Shown here: in pieces, positions 16,828 to 25,594 of the stretch
Position numbering within the stretch: the stretch's first letter is position 1
Layout: each line of letters begins with the position of its first letter
DNA from: an uncultured Veillonellaceae bacterium
GTDB lineage: Bacteria; Bacillota; Negativicutes; Selenomonadales; Selenomonadaceae
DNA length: 64,000 bases
Direction of reading: 5' to 3'
NCBI GenBank assembly: GCA_902801565.1
Contig: CADCIX010000002.1
Span: 62,001 to 126,000 of the forward strand
Position numbers and translations under genes: made by a program
The notes under the pieces: model-generated
The model's database searches: none
Told to the model about the DNA's origin: nothing
Seen by the model: only the letters and a program-made list of their open reading frames with translations

Positions 16828-17405
16828 GCATTTCCATGACAATGGATGAGATGAAGGCGATCCTGAAATCGCGCCTGAAACCGGGCCGTTACCGTCATTC
16901 CCTCGGCGTGGCAGATACAGCGGCCTTTCTGGCAAGGCGGTTTGGGGTGAACGAGGAAAAGGCGTATATCGCGGGGCTCCTTCATGACTGTGCAAGGGAA
17001 TATTCCAATGACGCTATGAAGGAGGAGGCTGCCCGGAGGAACATTCCCATTGGTGCGGTGGAGGAGGCCATGCCCCTGTTGCTGCATGCTTACATAGGTG
17101 CGCACCGTATTGCGGAATGCTATGGCGTGGAAGACGAAGAGATTGCGCAGGCCGTCTGGCGGCATACCGTTGGCGGGGCCGGTATGACGGATCTGGACAA
17201 GATCATCTATTTTGCCGATATGATTGAACCGAACAGGGACTATCCGGAAGTGGAGGAACTCAGGCAGTTTGCCCGGGAAAAATCTTTGGACGAGATGCTG
17301 CTCAAGGGACTCAGCGAGTCCATTATCTTCGTGATTCAGAAGGGGAGCCTTGTCCATCACGACACGGTGAGGGCCCGCAACGAGATCCTCTTGAGAAACC
17401 GCTGA
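16824..17405 (+). CDS. yqeK: HD-domain phosphohydrolase YqeK (Ap4A hydrolase)
   Basis: 193 residues overlapping nadD by four bases. HD-domain metal ligands are visible: the first His in RYRHSLGVADTA, the HDCAR pair in AGLLHDCAREYS, and further His in LLHAYIGAHRI. The family splits diadenosine tetraphosphate symmetrically to ADP. The nadD-yqeK-LCP-rsfS arrangement is conserved. Confidence 0.9.
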   Translation: MSISMTMDEMKAILKSRLKPGRYRHSLGVADTAAFLARRFGVNEEKAYIAGLLHDCAREYSNDAMKEEAARRNIPIGAVEEAMPLLLHAYIGAHRIAECYGVEDEEIAQAVWRHTVGGAGMTDLDKIIYFADMIEPNRDYPEVEELRQFAREKSLDEMLLKGLSESIIFVIQKGSLVHHDTVRARNEILLRNR

Positions 17406-17429
17406 GGGATGGACCCATGAGGGAGCGCT

Positions 17430-18449
17430 ATGGAGAACAAGACGCGTGAAAACATCATACGCAAGCGCAAGATTCGGCGGCGAAGGCGGCGTGTGGCCTT
17501 TTTCCGTCTGCTGTTCCTGCTCGTAGTCTTTGGACTGGTGGCATCTGCTGTGCTCTTTGTCGGTTATGCCGTGTACAACTGGTGCAGCCACATGTATTAT
17601 GAGTATCAGACCATGTACCAGGACTACACCCAGAGACAGGAGATGAAGCGGGGTTCCGTTGATTCCAGGTTTGACGGTTATACGAATGTCCTGGTCCTTG
17701 GAGTTGATGATGGCGTTTCCGAGGATGGTGTGGAGGGCGCCCATGCCGATACCATCATGCTCCTGAGCATGGTGCATGAGACCGGTCGTGTGCGCGTCAT
17801 AACGATACCGCCGGATACCTGGGTGACCATGCCTGGGACCGGGGAGGCAAATCGTATCTCTGCCTTCTATCCCGTCGGGGGTGCTCCCCTCATGGTTCGT
17901 GCAGTGTCCTCGCTTCTGGGGATATCCGTCCATCAGTACATCGCGATTGACATGAGGACCTTTGTAGACCTTATTGATATCCTCGGCGGCATTGATGCCT
18001 ATGTGGAAGAGGATATGAACTATGATGATCCGGAATCCGGGCTTTCCATTCATTTGCAGAAGGGATACCAGCACATGGATGGGGAGACGGCACAGAAATA
18101 TCTGCGCTATCGCGGCACCGGGCTTGGGGATATCGGAAGGGTGCAGCGTCAGCAGAAGTTCATCAAGGCACTCTATCAGAAGGCTCTGCAGCTGGATACG
18201 GTTCCAAAGCTGCCGGAAATCGCAGATCTTTTCCAGCATCGCATGACGACCAGTGCGGAGATTTTCGATTCGGCCCATCTTGCCAATGTGCTCCGCCAGA
18301 TGAGCAGCGATGCGCCGACGACGATGATGCTGCCGGGTGAGGCTGCGGCGGATAACGAGCGCATCTGGATTCCCAACCAGAACGAAATCGATATGAAAAT
18401 ACGGGAACTTTTCCCGGTTCACGAGATCAACCAGAATGATGAGGAATAG
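17430..18449 (+). CDS. LytR-CpsA-Psr (LCP) family protein
   Basis: 339 residues. A very basic cytoplasmic start (RKRKIRRRRRRV) precedes one transmembrane helix (FFRLLFLLVVFGLVASAVLFVGYAV). The extracellular LCP domain follows: VLVLGVDDG, ADTIMLLSM, RVITIPPDTWV, and RYRGTGLGDIGRVQRQQKFI with the conserved Arg residues. LCP enzymes attach glycopolymers to peptidoglycan in Gram-positive cells; the role in a diderm Negativicute is less clear. It lies between yqeK and rsfS as in many Firmicutes. Confidence 0.9.
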   Translation: MENKTRENIIRKRKIRRRRRRVAFFRLLFLLVVFGLVASAVLFVGYAVYNWCSHMYYEYQTMYQDYTQRQEMKRGSVDSRFDGYTNVLVLGVDDGVSEDGVEGAHADTIMLLSMVHETGRVRVITIPPDTWVTMPGTGEANRISAFYPVGGAPLMVRAVSSLLGISVHQYIAIDMRTFVDLIDILGGIDAYVEEDMNYDDPESGLSIHLQKGYQHMDGETAQKYLRYRGTGLGDIGRVQRQQKFIKALYQKALQLDTVPKLPEIADLFQHRMTTSAEIFDSAHLANVLRQMSSDAPTTMMLPGEAAADNERIWIPNQNEIDMKIRELFPVHEINQNDEE

Positions 18450-18460
18450 GAGGGATTTTC

Positions 18461-18805
18461 TTGACGGAACAGGAACTCAGCCTTGCCATCTGCAAGGCGG
18501 CAAGCGACAAAAAGGCAAGGGATATCGTGACCATGGACATGCAGGGGCTCATGTCCTCGACGGATTATTTCGTTATATGCTCTGCCAATACGGCGACACA
18601 GGTGCGGGCAATTGCGGACAATATCGAGGAGGAACTGGACAAGGCCGGCGTATCTTTCCTGCACAAGGAGGGCTACCGCGAGGGCGAGTGGGTTCTTTTG
18701 GACTATGGAGATGTGGTAGCGCATGTCTTCCGCCAGGAAAGCCGCGAGTATTACGCATTGGAGCGTCTCTGGGGTGATGCAAAACTCACTCCCTATGAGG
18801 ATTGA
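18461..18805 (+). CDS. rsfS: Ribosome silencing factor RsfS
   Basis: 114 residues from TTG 18461, with AGGAGGG just upstream. The motif SSTDYFVICSANTATQVRAIADNIEEEL followed by GEWVLLDYGDVVAHVF and YALERLW is diagnostic. RsfS binds L14 on the 50S subunit and blocks joining of subunits during starvation. The stop lies two bases before the next gene's start. Confidence 0.95.
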   Translation: MTEQELSLAICKAASDKKARDIVTMDMQGLMSSTDYFVICSANTATQVRAIADNIEEELDKAGVSFLHKEGYREGEWVLLDYGDVVAHVFRQESREYYALERLWGDAKLTPYED

Positions 18806-18806
18806 A

Positions 18807-19673
18807 ATGGACGAGCAGAAAACGCGCAAATACGGCCCAAGCACAGTGGCGACACTCAAGGTGGCAAGGATCTCGGAGATGGGGGCATTCCTTGATGCAC
18901 AGACGGGGAACACTTCCGATGACATCCTCCTCCATGTGACACAGCAGACAGCTCCCGTGGCCGTGGGGGATGAGGTGACGGTATTCCTCTATCTTGACCC
19001 CAAGCATCGCTTGACAGCCAGCATGCGGGTGCCGAGGATGAAGGAAGGGCAGGTTGCCCGTCTCAAGGTCATCAACGTGAGCAAGGATGGCGCATTCCTC
19101 GATGTGGGGGCGGAGCGGGGAATCTTTCTTCCCTATGCCGGCATGCGTGGCCGCCCGCAGATTGGCGAGGTGGTCTGGGCAAAGCTTTACACCGACAAGT
19201 CGGGACGATTGGCGGTCACCATGGAGGTGGAGGATGAACTGCGTCGCGCTTCCCGTCCTGCGGAAGGGGTGAAGGTTGGCGATATCCTTCATGGTTCCAT
19301 CTACAACTTTACGGACAAGGGTGCCTTCCTTTTCAGCGATGAGCGCTACATCGTCTTCATCGCCAACAAGGAGATGGGCGTGCGCCCCCGCGTGGGGGAG
19401 GAGGTATCCGTCCGTGTGACCTATATACGTCCGGACGGGCGCCTCAACGCTTCCCTTCGGGAGGCAAAGGAGAAGGCGATGGTGACGGATGCCCGGCGCA
19501 TCCTGGAACTTCTGGAAAACCGCAATGGCCGCATGCCCTATAGTGATGAGACATCTCCCGATGTCATCCGGGACAAGTTCCATATCAGCAAGGCCGCATT
19601 CAAGAGGGCCCTGGGGCATCTGATGAAAGAAGGCCGGATTGAGGCAAAGGATGGATGGACCTATCTTAAATGA
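18807..19673 (+). CDS. cvfB: S1 RNA-binding protein of the CvfB/YitL family
   Basis: 288 residues from ATG 18807, with GAGG at 18797-18800; ATG 18795 inside rsfS is possible. Three consecutive S1-like modules can be followed, the middle ones beginning GQVARLKVINVSKDGAFLDVG and VGDILHGSIYNFTDKGAFLF. The C-terminus (SPDVIRDKFHISKAAFKRALGHLMKEGRIE) is the winged-helix domain of CvfB. CvfB affects virulence-gene expression in staphylococci; its RNA target is unknown here. Confidence 0.88.
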   Translation: MDEQKTRKYGPSTVATLKVARISEMGAFLDAQTGNTSDDILLHVTQQTAPVAVGDEVTVFLYLDPKHRLTASMRVPRMKEGQVARLKVINVSKDGAFLDVGAERGIFLPYAGMRGRPQIGEVVWAKLYTDKSGRLAVTMEVEDELRRASRPAEGVKVGDILHGSIYNFTDKGAFLFSDERYIVFIANKEMGVRPRVGEEVSVRVTYIRPDGRLNASLREAKEKAMVTDARRILELLENRNGRMPYSDETSPDVIRDKFHISKAAFKRALGHLMKEGRIEAKDGWTYLK

Positions 19674-19804
19674 TAAATGAACAAATTTTCTTCTATTTTT
19701 TGCAATCCAAGAAGGATTTTGCGCCTTTATAACGAATAAAACCTATAAACAAGTCTTGATAGGAAGATAAGGGAATATTCGATTCCAAATATGGGGGCGA
19801 TTTG

Positions 19805-20752
19805 ATGGCAGATAAAAAAGGAGAAAACAAAGGAATCCTTCTCGAGACGGGTACCAACGAGTTTGAGATTGTAGAGTTCAGCATCGGCAAGGTGAACTAC
19901 GGCATTAACGTGGCAAAGGTGCGCGAGGTCATTACGCGGACACCGATCACGGAGATGCCCCAGGCGCATCCCTATGTGGACGGGCTCTTTACCTTGCGCG
20001 GCAAGGCGATTCCGTTGGTCAATCTGCCACGCTGCCTGAACGTGCCGTCCTCGGATGTGCCGAAGAACATCATCGTGACGGAGATCAACAACTACGATAT
20101 CGGATTCCTGGTAGAGAATGTCTATCGCATCCACCGCATTTCGTGGCGGGATATGGAACCCGCGCCGGAGGTGGGTGACCAGTCCCGCGTCGTGGGCATC
20201 ATCAAGATGGAGGATCGCATTGTCCTGCTTCTCGATTTCGAGACGATCATTGCGGAGATCAATCCGGAAATCAATGCGAAGCTTACGACCTTCGAGGAAG
20301 CCACGGAGGATGTCAAGGACCAGCGTGCCGATGTCCATGTGGTGGTGGCAGAGGACTCTGCCATGTTGCGTGACCTTCTGGTTACGACGCTCCATGAGTC
20401 GGGCTATCGCTTCGTGCGCGATTTCGGCAATGGGCAGGATGCATGGGAATATCTTCAGTCCCTGGCAGCGAAGAGCGGTCCCATCGAGAACCATGTGCGG
20501 GTCATCGTCTCCGATGTGGAGATGCCCAAGATGGACGGCCATCGCCTTTTGAAACTGGTGCGCGAAAACGAGCGTTTGGGCAGAGTGCCCTTCGTGCTGT
20601 TCTCTTCGCTCATCAGCGAGGAAATGCGCCGCAAGGGCGAGGATCTCGGGGCCAGCGGGCAGATTTCCAAGCCGGAGATCAACCAGCTCATCGGTCTGCT
20701 GGACAATCTCATCTTTGGAAAGCCCATCCGTGCGTCGGAAAAGGATGACTGA
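19805..20752 (+). CDS. cheV: Chemotaxis coupling protein CheV
   Basis: 315 residues from ATG 19805. An N-terminal CheW domain (FEIVEFSIGKVNYGINVAKVREVI to about 165) is joined to a response-regulator receiver domain whose phospho-acceptor is Asp237 in VSDVEMPKMDG. The acidic pair in VVVAEDSAMLRD and the C-terminal Lys in GQISKPEI are present. CheV couples receptors to CheA and helps adaptation. No other chemotaxis genes are in the window. The 130 bases before it are AT-rich with no promoter I can fix. Confidence 0.93.
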   Translation: MADKKGENKGILLETGTNEFEIVEFSIGKVNYGINVAKVREVITRTPITEMPQAHPYVDGLFTLRGKAIPLVNLPRCLNVPSSDVPKNIIVTEINNYDIGFLVENVYRIHRISWRDMEPAPEVGDQSRVVGIIKMEDRIVLLLDFETIIAEINPEINAKLTTFEEATEDVKDQRADVHVVVAEDSAMLRDLLVTTLHESGYRFVRDFGNGQDAWEYLQSLAAKSGPIENHVRVIVSDVEMPKMDGHRLLKLVRENERLGRVPFVLFSSLISEEMRRKGEDLGASGQISKPEINQLIGLLDNLIFGKPIRASEKDD

Positions 20753-20782
20753 GGTCGAAGGGGATTTACAGGGTGCAGGAAG

Positions 20783-20819
20783 AGGCTGTGCATATCTATC
20801 GTTAGGGTATGCACAGCCT
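20783..20819 (+). terminator. Probable terminator after cheV
   Basis: A perfect 12-bp stem, AGGCTGTGCATA (20783-20794) with its complement at 20808-20819, has a 13-nt loop and is followed by TTGGTATGTTTTG, a broken T-run. Confidence 0.6.
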
Positions 20820-21187
20820 TTGGTATGTTTTGCCTATGGCAAACTCCGTGCGAAACGGTGTTTCGCACTACGCCCTTACACGAAATCTAACCGATTCTGC
20901 GCCCTTCGAGCTTGACTCGCTAAGATTTCATAGTAAAACTTGAATCCCCTGCGGGGACTAGTGTCCCACCTCGTTCAGAAACATAAAAATAATTGTTCGA
21001 GATGTAGTCAGATGCTAGGAAGAGGAGGGCGGCGTAGCGGTGGCTACGCCCGTCGCAATTGCGTTATGACGAGGCATGCGCCTCGTCGAAACGCTAATCG
21101 GTATGTTTTGCCTATGGCAAAACTTGAACAATTGCGTTATAATACTTACATGTTGGTGTAGGCGTAGCTTTGTTTGGAGGTTGGGAG
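20820..21187 (+). repeat. Gene-free spacer with serial hairpins and direct repeats
   Basis: No plausible gene is visible in this 370-base stretch. It holds hairpins at 20848-20868 (GTGCGAAAC), 21031-21050 (GGCGTAGC), 21068-21087 (GACGAGGC) and 21104-21122 (GTTTTGCC). A 22-bp segment at 20822-20843 is repeated exactly at 21100-21121, and AATTGCGTTAT occurs at 21057-21067 and 21130-21140. A TATAAT at 21138-21143 may be the -10 box of the next gene, but no good -35 box is present. Confidence 0.6.
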
Positions 21188-22228
21188 ATGCGGCGTTATA
21201 CATCCTTGCTTTTGACGGCATTTGCATTGTTTCTTGTCGTGCTGTGCGGTTCGGCTTATCTGGCGGGGGCGGACGATGCGCAGAAGCAGCGTCCCATGCG
21301 GGAAATCCTTGCATATACCACGTTGCCGCCGGCGCAGGTAGAGATGCTGTCGGAGGAATATGAGAAATCCAACCGGGTGCGGGTGAATTTTGTGCCTCTG
21401 TCCCAGCAGGACTTGCTTGAGCGGCTCAAGGAGCAGGAGGCAGATGCCAAAAACGGCGCTGCTGTTGTGCTGGCGGACAAGGATACCTTGTCCAAGGCTG
21501 CGAAGGATGGATGTTTCACACCTTATATTTCCGAGGCCGGTGATGCGGCGGCGGAGATGTTCAAGGATCCGAACGGTCTGTGGACAGGCGTATGGTACGA
21601 TCCTGTGGTGTTCTGTGTGAACCGCGACTATCTGAAACAGCAGCAGGTGATTACCGATACCTGGACCGGCTTGTCAGAGCTCAATGATGCCCGCATCGGC
21701 GTTACGGATTTTCTGGCGGCGGATGCCTCTGCCAACCTGCTCATCTCCATGATCGGGCAGTACGGTGATGCGGCGACTTATCAGATATGGCGTCAGATTC
21801 ACCCTCATGTGGTGCAATATGCGAAATATCTCAACAATCCTGTGCGCCAGGCCGGCATGGGAGAGGTTGACATCTCTGTGGCGGTTCAGAGCGAGACGTT
21901 GCGCTATCTGAATGACGGCTATCCCGTAAAGATTATCTATCCTGCAGATGGTACGGCCTACATGCTGATGGGCACGGGCATTGCGAAGTCTATGCCGGAG
22001 GATCAGACTGCAGCAGCCGAGGCTTTTGCCGACTGGCTGCTCACGGATGAGACTCAGCAGCTGTTGCAGAGGAATGGGTTCTATTTCATGCCGACAAATC
22101 CCGCGACCCTGGCATACAAGAGTTTTGCGGGAAAGAATCTCGTGCTCTTCGATCAGTCCGTGGATTTTACGCCACAGCAGCGGCACGATTTTCTCGATCG
22201 TTGGGTGAAATACATAAGGCTGAATTGA
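21188..22228 (+). CDS. Periplasmic solute-binding protein (type 2, Fe3+/thiamine-like)
   Basis: 346 residues. A signal sequence (RRYTSLLLTAFALFLVVLCGSAYLAGA) precedes the mature domain. ILAYTTLPPAQVEMLSEEYEKSNRVRVNFVPL, DPVVFCVNRDYL, and VDISVAVQSETLRYLNDGYPVKIIYPADGTAY followed by AFADWLLTDETQQLLQRNGFYFMPTNP are the pattern of the FbpA-type extracellular binding proteins. No permease or ATPase is adjacent, so the ligand and transporter are unknown. TTTGGAGGTTGGG provides the ribosome-binding site. Iron, 2-aminoethylphosphonate or sugar phosphates are all possible ligands. Confidence 0.75.
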   Translation: MRRYTSLLLTAFALFLVVLCGSAYLAGADDAQKQRPMREILAYTTLPPAQVEMLSEEYEKSNRVRVNFVPLSQQDLLERLKEQEADAKNGAAVVLADKDTLSKAAKDGCFTPYISEAGDAAAEMFKDPNGLWTGVWYDPVVFCVNRDYLKQQQVITDTWTGLSELNDARIGVTDFLAADASANLLISMIGQYGDAATYQIWRQIHPHVVQYAKYLNNPVRQAGMGEVDISVAVQSETLRYLNDGYPVKIIYPADGTAYMLMGTGIAKSMPEDQTAAAEAFADWLLTDETQQLLQRNGFYFMPTNPATLAYKSFAGKNLVLFDQSVDFTPQQRHDFLDRWVKYIRLN

Positions 22229-22301
22229 AGTGGGGAGGCTGCCTTGTGAACAGGCAGTGTCCTCTTTCCTGGTTTTCCGGGATATTTTGGGAGGCATTTT
22301 T

Positions 22302-23645
22302 GTGAAAGCTGGCTTTATCAGTCTTGGCTGTGCCAAGAATCTCGTGGATACGGAAGTGATGCTTGGCATCTTGATGGCCCATGGCATTGAGCTTACGTCA
22401 AATCCCGCAAAAGCGGACATCCTCATCGTCAATACCTGCGCCTTTATCCAGTCGGCGAAGGAGGAGTCCATCACAACCATATTGAACATGGCGGATTACA
22501 AGGAGAGCGGAAAATGCCGCTCCCTCATCGTGGCGGGCTGCCTCGGGCAGCGTTATGCGAAGCTGCTTCTGGAGGAGCTTCCGGAGGCAGATGCCATTCT
22601 GGGGACCGGAGCCTGGCACCGCATCATGGAGGCCGTGGAGGAGACCTTGAAGGGACGGCGTCTGATCATCGACGGGGATGGGGATATCATCTACGATGCA
22701 AAGACTCCCCGCATCACCACGACGCCGAAATATACGGCATATCTCAAGATTGCGGAGGGCTGCAACAACCGTTGCGCCTTCTGTGCAATCCCCTTGATTC
22801 GCGGGCGTTACCGCAGCCGCACCATAGAGGATATCTGTGAGGAGGCCCGCCGTCTTGTGGAGGACGGCGTGAAGGAAATCAATCTCATCGCCCAGGACAC
22901 GACGAACTATGGACACGACCTTTACGGCGCTCCAAGTCTTGCAAGGCTGCTCAGGGAACTGGTGAAGATCGAGAAGCTTCAATGGGTGCGGGTTCTCTAC
23001 TGCTATCCCAAATTCTTCACGGATGAGCTCATCGACACCATTGCCAGCGAGCCGAAGATCTGCAAGTATGTGGATCTGCCGCTCCAGCATGCGGACAATG
23101 GCTTGCTCAAGGCCATGCGGCGTCCCGATACCTGCGAGGAGGTCGAGGCACTGTTGGGGAAGATACGGGACAGGATTCACGGGGTATCCATCCGCACGAC
23201 CTTCATTGTGGGATTTCCGGGGGAGACGGAGGAACAATTCCGGACCTTGTGCGATTTCGTCCAGCGGCAGCGCTTTGACAAGGTGGGAGTGTTCACCTAT
23301 TCGCGGGAAGAGGATACGCCGGCCTATGACCTGCCGGACCAGGTTTCCGAGGAGGTCATGCAGGAGCGGTACCATGAACTCATGAGCATCCAGAGCAAAA
23401 TTTCCGAGGGCAGGAACCAGGAACTGGAAGGCAGGGTCCTGGACGTGCTCATTGAGGGGCGCGACGAGGAGCAGGAGAACATCACCGGAGGTCGTTCCTA
23501 CAGGGAGGCGCCGGAGGTGGATGGGCAGGTCTACGTCGAAGGGGATGCGGACAGCCAGCCCGGTGACATCATTAAGGTGAAGGTGCTGCAAGGATTCACT
23601 TATGATATCGTCGGAGAGAAAATCAACGAGACGGGAAGCAACTAA
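22302..23645 (+). CDS. rimO: Ribosomal protein S12 methylthiotransferase RimO
   Basis: 447 residues from GTG 22302, after TTGGGAGGC. The N-terminal cluster-binding domain (AGFISLGCAKNLVDTE, INTCAFI-like VNTCAFIQSAKEE), the radical-SAM motif Cys154-x3-Cys158-x2-Cys161 (CNNRCAFCAIP), and a C-terminal TRAM domain with EGDADSQPGDIIKVKV are all present. It adds a methylthio group to Asp of S12. The next gene, pncC, starts three bases after the stop. Confidence 0.96.
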   Translation: MKAGFISLGCAKNLVDTEVMLGILMAHGIELTSNPAKADILIVNTCAFIQSAKEESITTILNMADYKESGKCRSLIVAGCLGQRYAKLLLEELPEADAILGTGAWHRIMEAVEETLKGRRLIIDGDGDIIYDAKTPRITTTPKYTAYLKIAEGCNNRCAFCAIPLIRGRYRSRTIEDICEEARRLVEDGVKEINLIAQDTTNYGHDLYGAPSLARLLRELVKIEKLQWVRVLYCYPKFFTDELIDTIASEPKICKYVDLPLQHADNGLLKAMRRPDTCEEVEALLGKIRDRIHGVSIRTTFIVGFPGETEEQFRTLCDFVQRQRFDKVGVFTYSREEDTPAYDLPDQVSEEVMQERYHELMSIQSKISEGRNQELEGRVLDVLIEGRDEEQENITGGRSYREAPEVDGQVYVEGDADSQPGDIIKVKVLQGFTYDIVGEKINETGSN

Positions 23646-23648
23646 GCC

Positions 23649-24128
23649 ATGGAGAATCTGGAAGTTTCGGTAGGAGAGGCGCTCCGGCAAAAGGGCATGA
23701 CGGTTTCCTGCGCGGAATCCTGCACCGGGGGTCTCCTGACCAGCCGCCTGACCGATGTGCCGGGCAGCTCTTCCTATGTGCGCGGTTCCGTGGTGTCCTA
23801 TTCCTGCGAGGTCAAGGAGCGCCTGGTCCAAGTGCGCCATGAGACCTTGCAGCGCATGGGAGCGGTGAGTGCGGAAACGGCGCAGGAGATGGCAGAGGGC
23901 ATCCGAAAGGCCATCGGCACGGATATCGGCATCGGCATCACCGGTTTTGCAGGACCTGGCACCGATGAGCCGGGCAAGCCGGTAGGGCTTGTTTACATTT
24001 CCATTTCAGGAAAGAATGGTACCATCGTCGAGGAAAATCATTTTCATGGAACCCGTGTGGAGATCAAACAGCAAAGCACGGAAAAGGCCTTGGAAATTCT
24101 GCAAGGCTACATAGGAGGGATTTCGTAA
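23649..24128 (+). CDS. pncC: Nicotinamide-nucleotide amidase (CinA C-terminal domain family)
   Basis: 159 residues. SCAESCTGGLLTSRLTDVPGSSSYVRGSVVSYSCEVKERLV and GIGITGFAGPGTDEPGKPVGLVYI are the PncC/CinA-C signatures, including the catalytic Ser/Lys region. The enzyme recycles NMN to nicotinate mononucleotide. It is a stand-alone version without the N-terminal MoeA-like domain of CinA. It follows rimO directly and its stop overlaps the next ATG. Confidence 0.93.
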   Translation: MENLEVSVGEALRQKGMTVSCAESCTGGLLTSRLTDVPGSSSYVRGSVVSYSCEVKERLVQVRHETLQRMGAVSAETAQEMAEGIRKAIGTDIGIGITGFAGPGTDEPGKPVGLVYISISGKNGTIVEENHFHGTRVEIKQQSTEKALEILQGYIGGIS

Positions 24129-24811
24129 TGAAGATGAATAAGAATAAGAAAATCGTTGCTGCCGTCCTTTTGGGCGCAGCTGTTTGGGCGCTTCCCGCTG
24201 CGCAGGCTCCCGTAGATGCGGCGGAAAGCAGCACGGCCCAGCCTGCTGCTGCCGAGGCGGAAAAGAAGGTATATGCCTATGTCAGTGAGGAATATGGCTA
24301 TGGGATTCTCTGTCCCGCGAAGCCTAATGTCGTTCCTGCCAGCATGTTCTATGGGGACGAAACCAGGAAAGGGGAAGTGCTCATCTTTGACAACGATGGC
24401 TACAATGTCAAGCATGCATGGGTTGTCCTCGTAGATGCTTTCGATGACAAGGGTGTGCCGGATCTCAACAAGCTGTCGGAGGAGGAAGCGAAGGAGCAGC
24501 TGACGAAAATCCAGCAGAGCAATGGCTATGAGGGGATTGCTCTCTTGAATATCAGCGAGAACAACAAGGCGATTTTTGCCGTGACTGCCAAGGAAGTGGA
24601 AATCGACACGGATGGCGATGGGGAGCCGGATACGACAGCCGTTGCGGATACGCAGATGGCGGTTTCCTTCTTCCGTGGTCCGAAGGGCGGTCGTTACAGC
24701 GTCCAGCTCATCGACAATCCTGTCTTGCGGCAGGAAGCCATCGACGAATATCAACTGGGCATTTCTTCCTTCCAGGAATTGGACAAGAATGCGAGTGACG
24801 TGAAAAAATAA
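24128..24811 (+). CDS. Secreted protein with a DxDxDG loop, unknown function
   Basis: 227 residues. A classical signal peptide (KKIVAAVLLGAAVWALPAAQAPVDAAES) with cleavage near AQA or DAA is followed by about 190 residues. The start YVSEEYGYGILCPAKPNVVP resembles small secreted proteins of Negativicutes. DTDGDGEPDTT is a calcium-binding-like loop without an EF-hand partner. AGGAGGG at 24112-24118 serves the ATG, which overlaps the pncC stop. I recognise no named family. A strong terminator follows. Confidence 0.72.
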   Translation: MKMNKNKKIVAAVLLGAAVWALPAAQAPVDAAESSTAQPAAAEAEKKVYAYVSEEYGYGILCPAKPNVVPASMFYGDETRKGEVLIFDNDGYNVKHAWVVLVDAFDDKGVPDLNKLSEEEAKEQLTKIQQSNGYEGIALLNISENNKAIFAVTAKEVEIDTDGDGEPDTTAVADTQMAVSFFRGPKGGRYSVQLIDNPVLRQEAIDEYQLGISSFQELDKNASDVKK

Positions 24812-24845
24812 GGAAAGGCCACCGGCATGTCGGTGGCCTTTCCTT
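24810..24845. terminator. Bidirectional terminator between convergent genes
   Basis: A perfect 15-bp stem (24810-24824 with 24831-24845, AAGGAAAGGCCACCG) and a 6-nt loop lie between the secreted-protein gene and deoC. A/T-rich arms on both sides let it work in both directions. Confidence 0.82.
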
Positions 24846-24880
24846 ATGGGGAAATCGGGCGAGGTTTAGAGGGTCTTTTC

Positions 24881-25516
24881 TCAAAGGAGCTTCATACCAT
24901 CGCCGGCGCCGATGCGGTCTGCTCCTGCTTCCACCAGTTCGGCGGTGAACTCCGGCGTGCGGATGCCGCCGCTTGCCTTTATCTTTGCCTTGCCGTCTAC
25001 GGCTTGTTTCATCAAGGCCACATCATGGACCGTGGCTCCGCCTGTGCTGAATCCTGTGGAGGTCTTGACGAAAGCCGCCCCTGCCTGCACGGAGGTCTTG
25101 CAGGCGGCAATCTTTTCCTCATCCGTTAGCAGGCAGGTCTCGATGATGACCTTGACGATGGCGGGCTTTGCCGCTTCCACCACGGCGCGGATGTCCTTCT
25201 CGACGTAGTCCATGCGCCCGTCCTTGATGGCGCCGATGTTGATGACCATGTCCACTTCCCCGGCACCGTCCGATACCGCCTGCCTGGCCTCGAATGCCTT
25301 TGCAGCAGTGCTCATGGCTCCCAGGGGAAAGCCGACAACGCAGCAGGTGTTTATGGGGGTGCCCTTGAGCTCTGTAGCCACCAGGGGAACCTGGCAGCTG
25401 TTTACGCAAATGGAGGCAAAGCCCTGTTCCTTTGCCTCAGCGCAGTAGCGTTTGATGGTTTCCTGGGTGGCATCTGCCTTCAGCATCGTATGGTCGATAA
25501 TTCCTGCAAAACTCAT
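24881..25516 (-). CDS. deoC: Deoxyribose-phosphate aldolase
   Basis: 211 residues on the - strand, reading from 25516. IDHTMLKADATQ, VNIGAIKDG, VKVIIETCLL (with the Schiff-base lysine), FVKTSTGFSTGGAT and IKASGGIRT are the complete catalytic set. It splits deoxyribose-5-phosphate to acetaldehyde and glyceraldehyde-3-phosphate in nucleoside breakdown. TAGGAGGATG precedes the start. It lies downstream of the DUF4127 gene with a 78-base gap and may share its transcript. No other deo genes are present. Confidence 0.96.
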   Translation of the reverse strand: MSFAGIIDHTMLKADATQETIKRYCAEAKEQGFASICVNSCQVPLVATELKGTPINTCCVVGFPLGAMSTAAKAFEARQAVSDGAGEVDMVINIGAIKDGRMDYVEKDIRAVVEAAKPAIVKVIIETCLLTDEEKIAACKTSVQAGAAFVKTSTGFSTGGATVHDVALMKQAVDGKAKIKASGGIRTPEFTAELVEAGADRIGAGDGMKLL

Positions 25517-25594
25517 TTCAGATCATCCTCCTATCATAGAATCCTGTTCTTCTGCAATATATCTTGAAAAGGGAAGGGAGTCAAGGGCTTTTCG

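Noticed and set aside
22398-23840. 480-codon open frame on the - strand over rimO
   Set aside because: Antisense shadow of rimO, which has intact radical-SAM cysteines.
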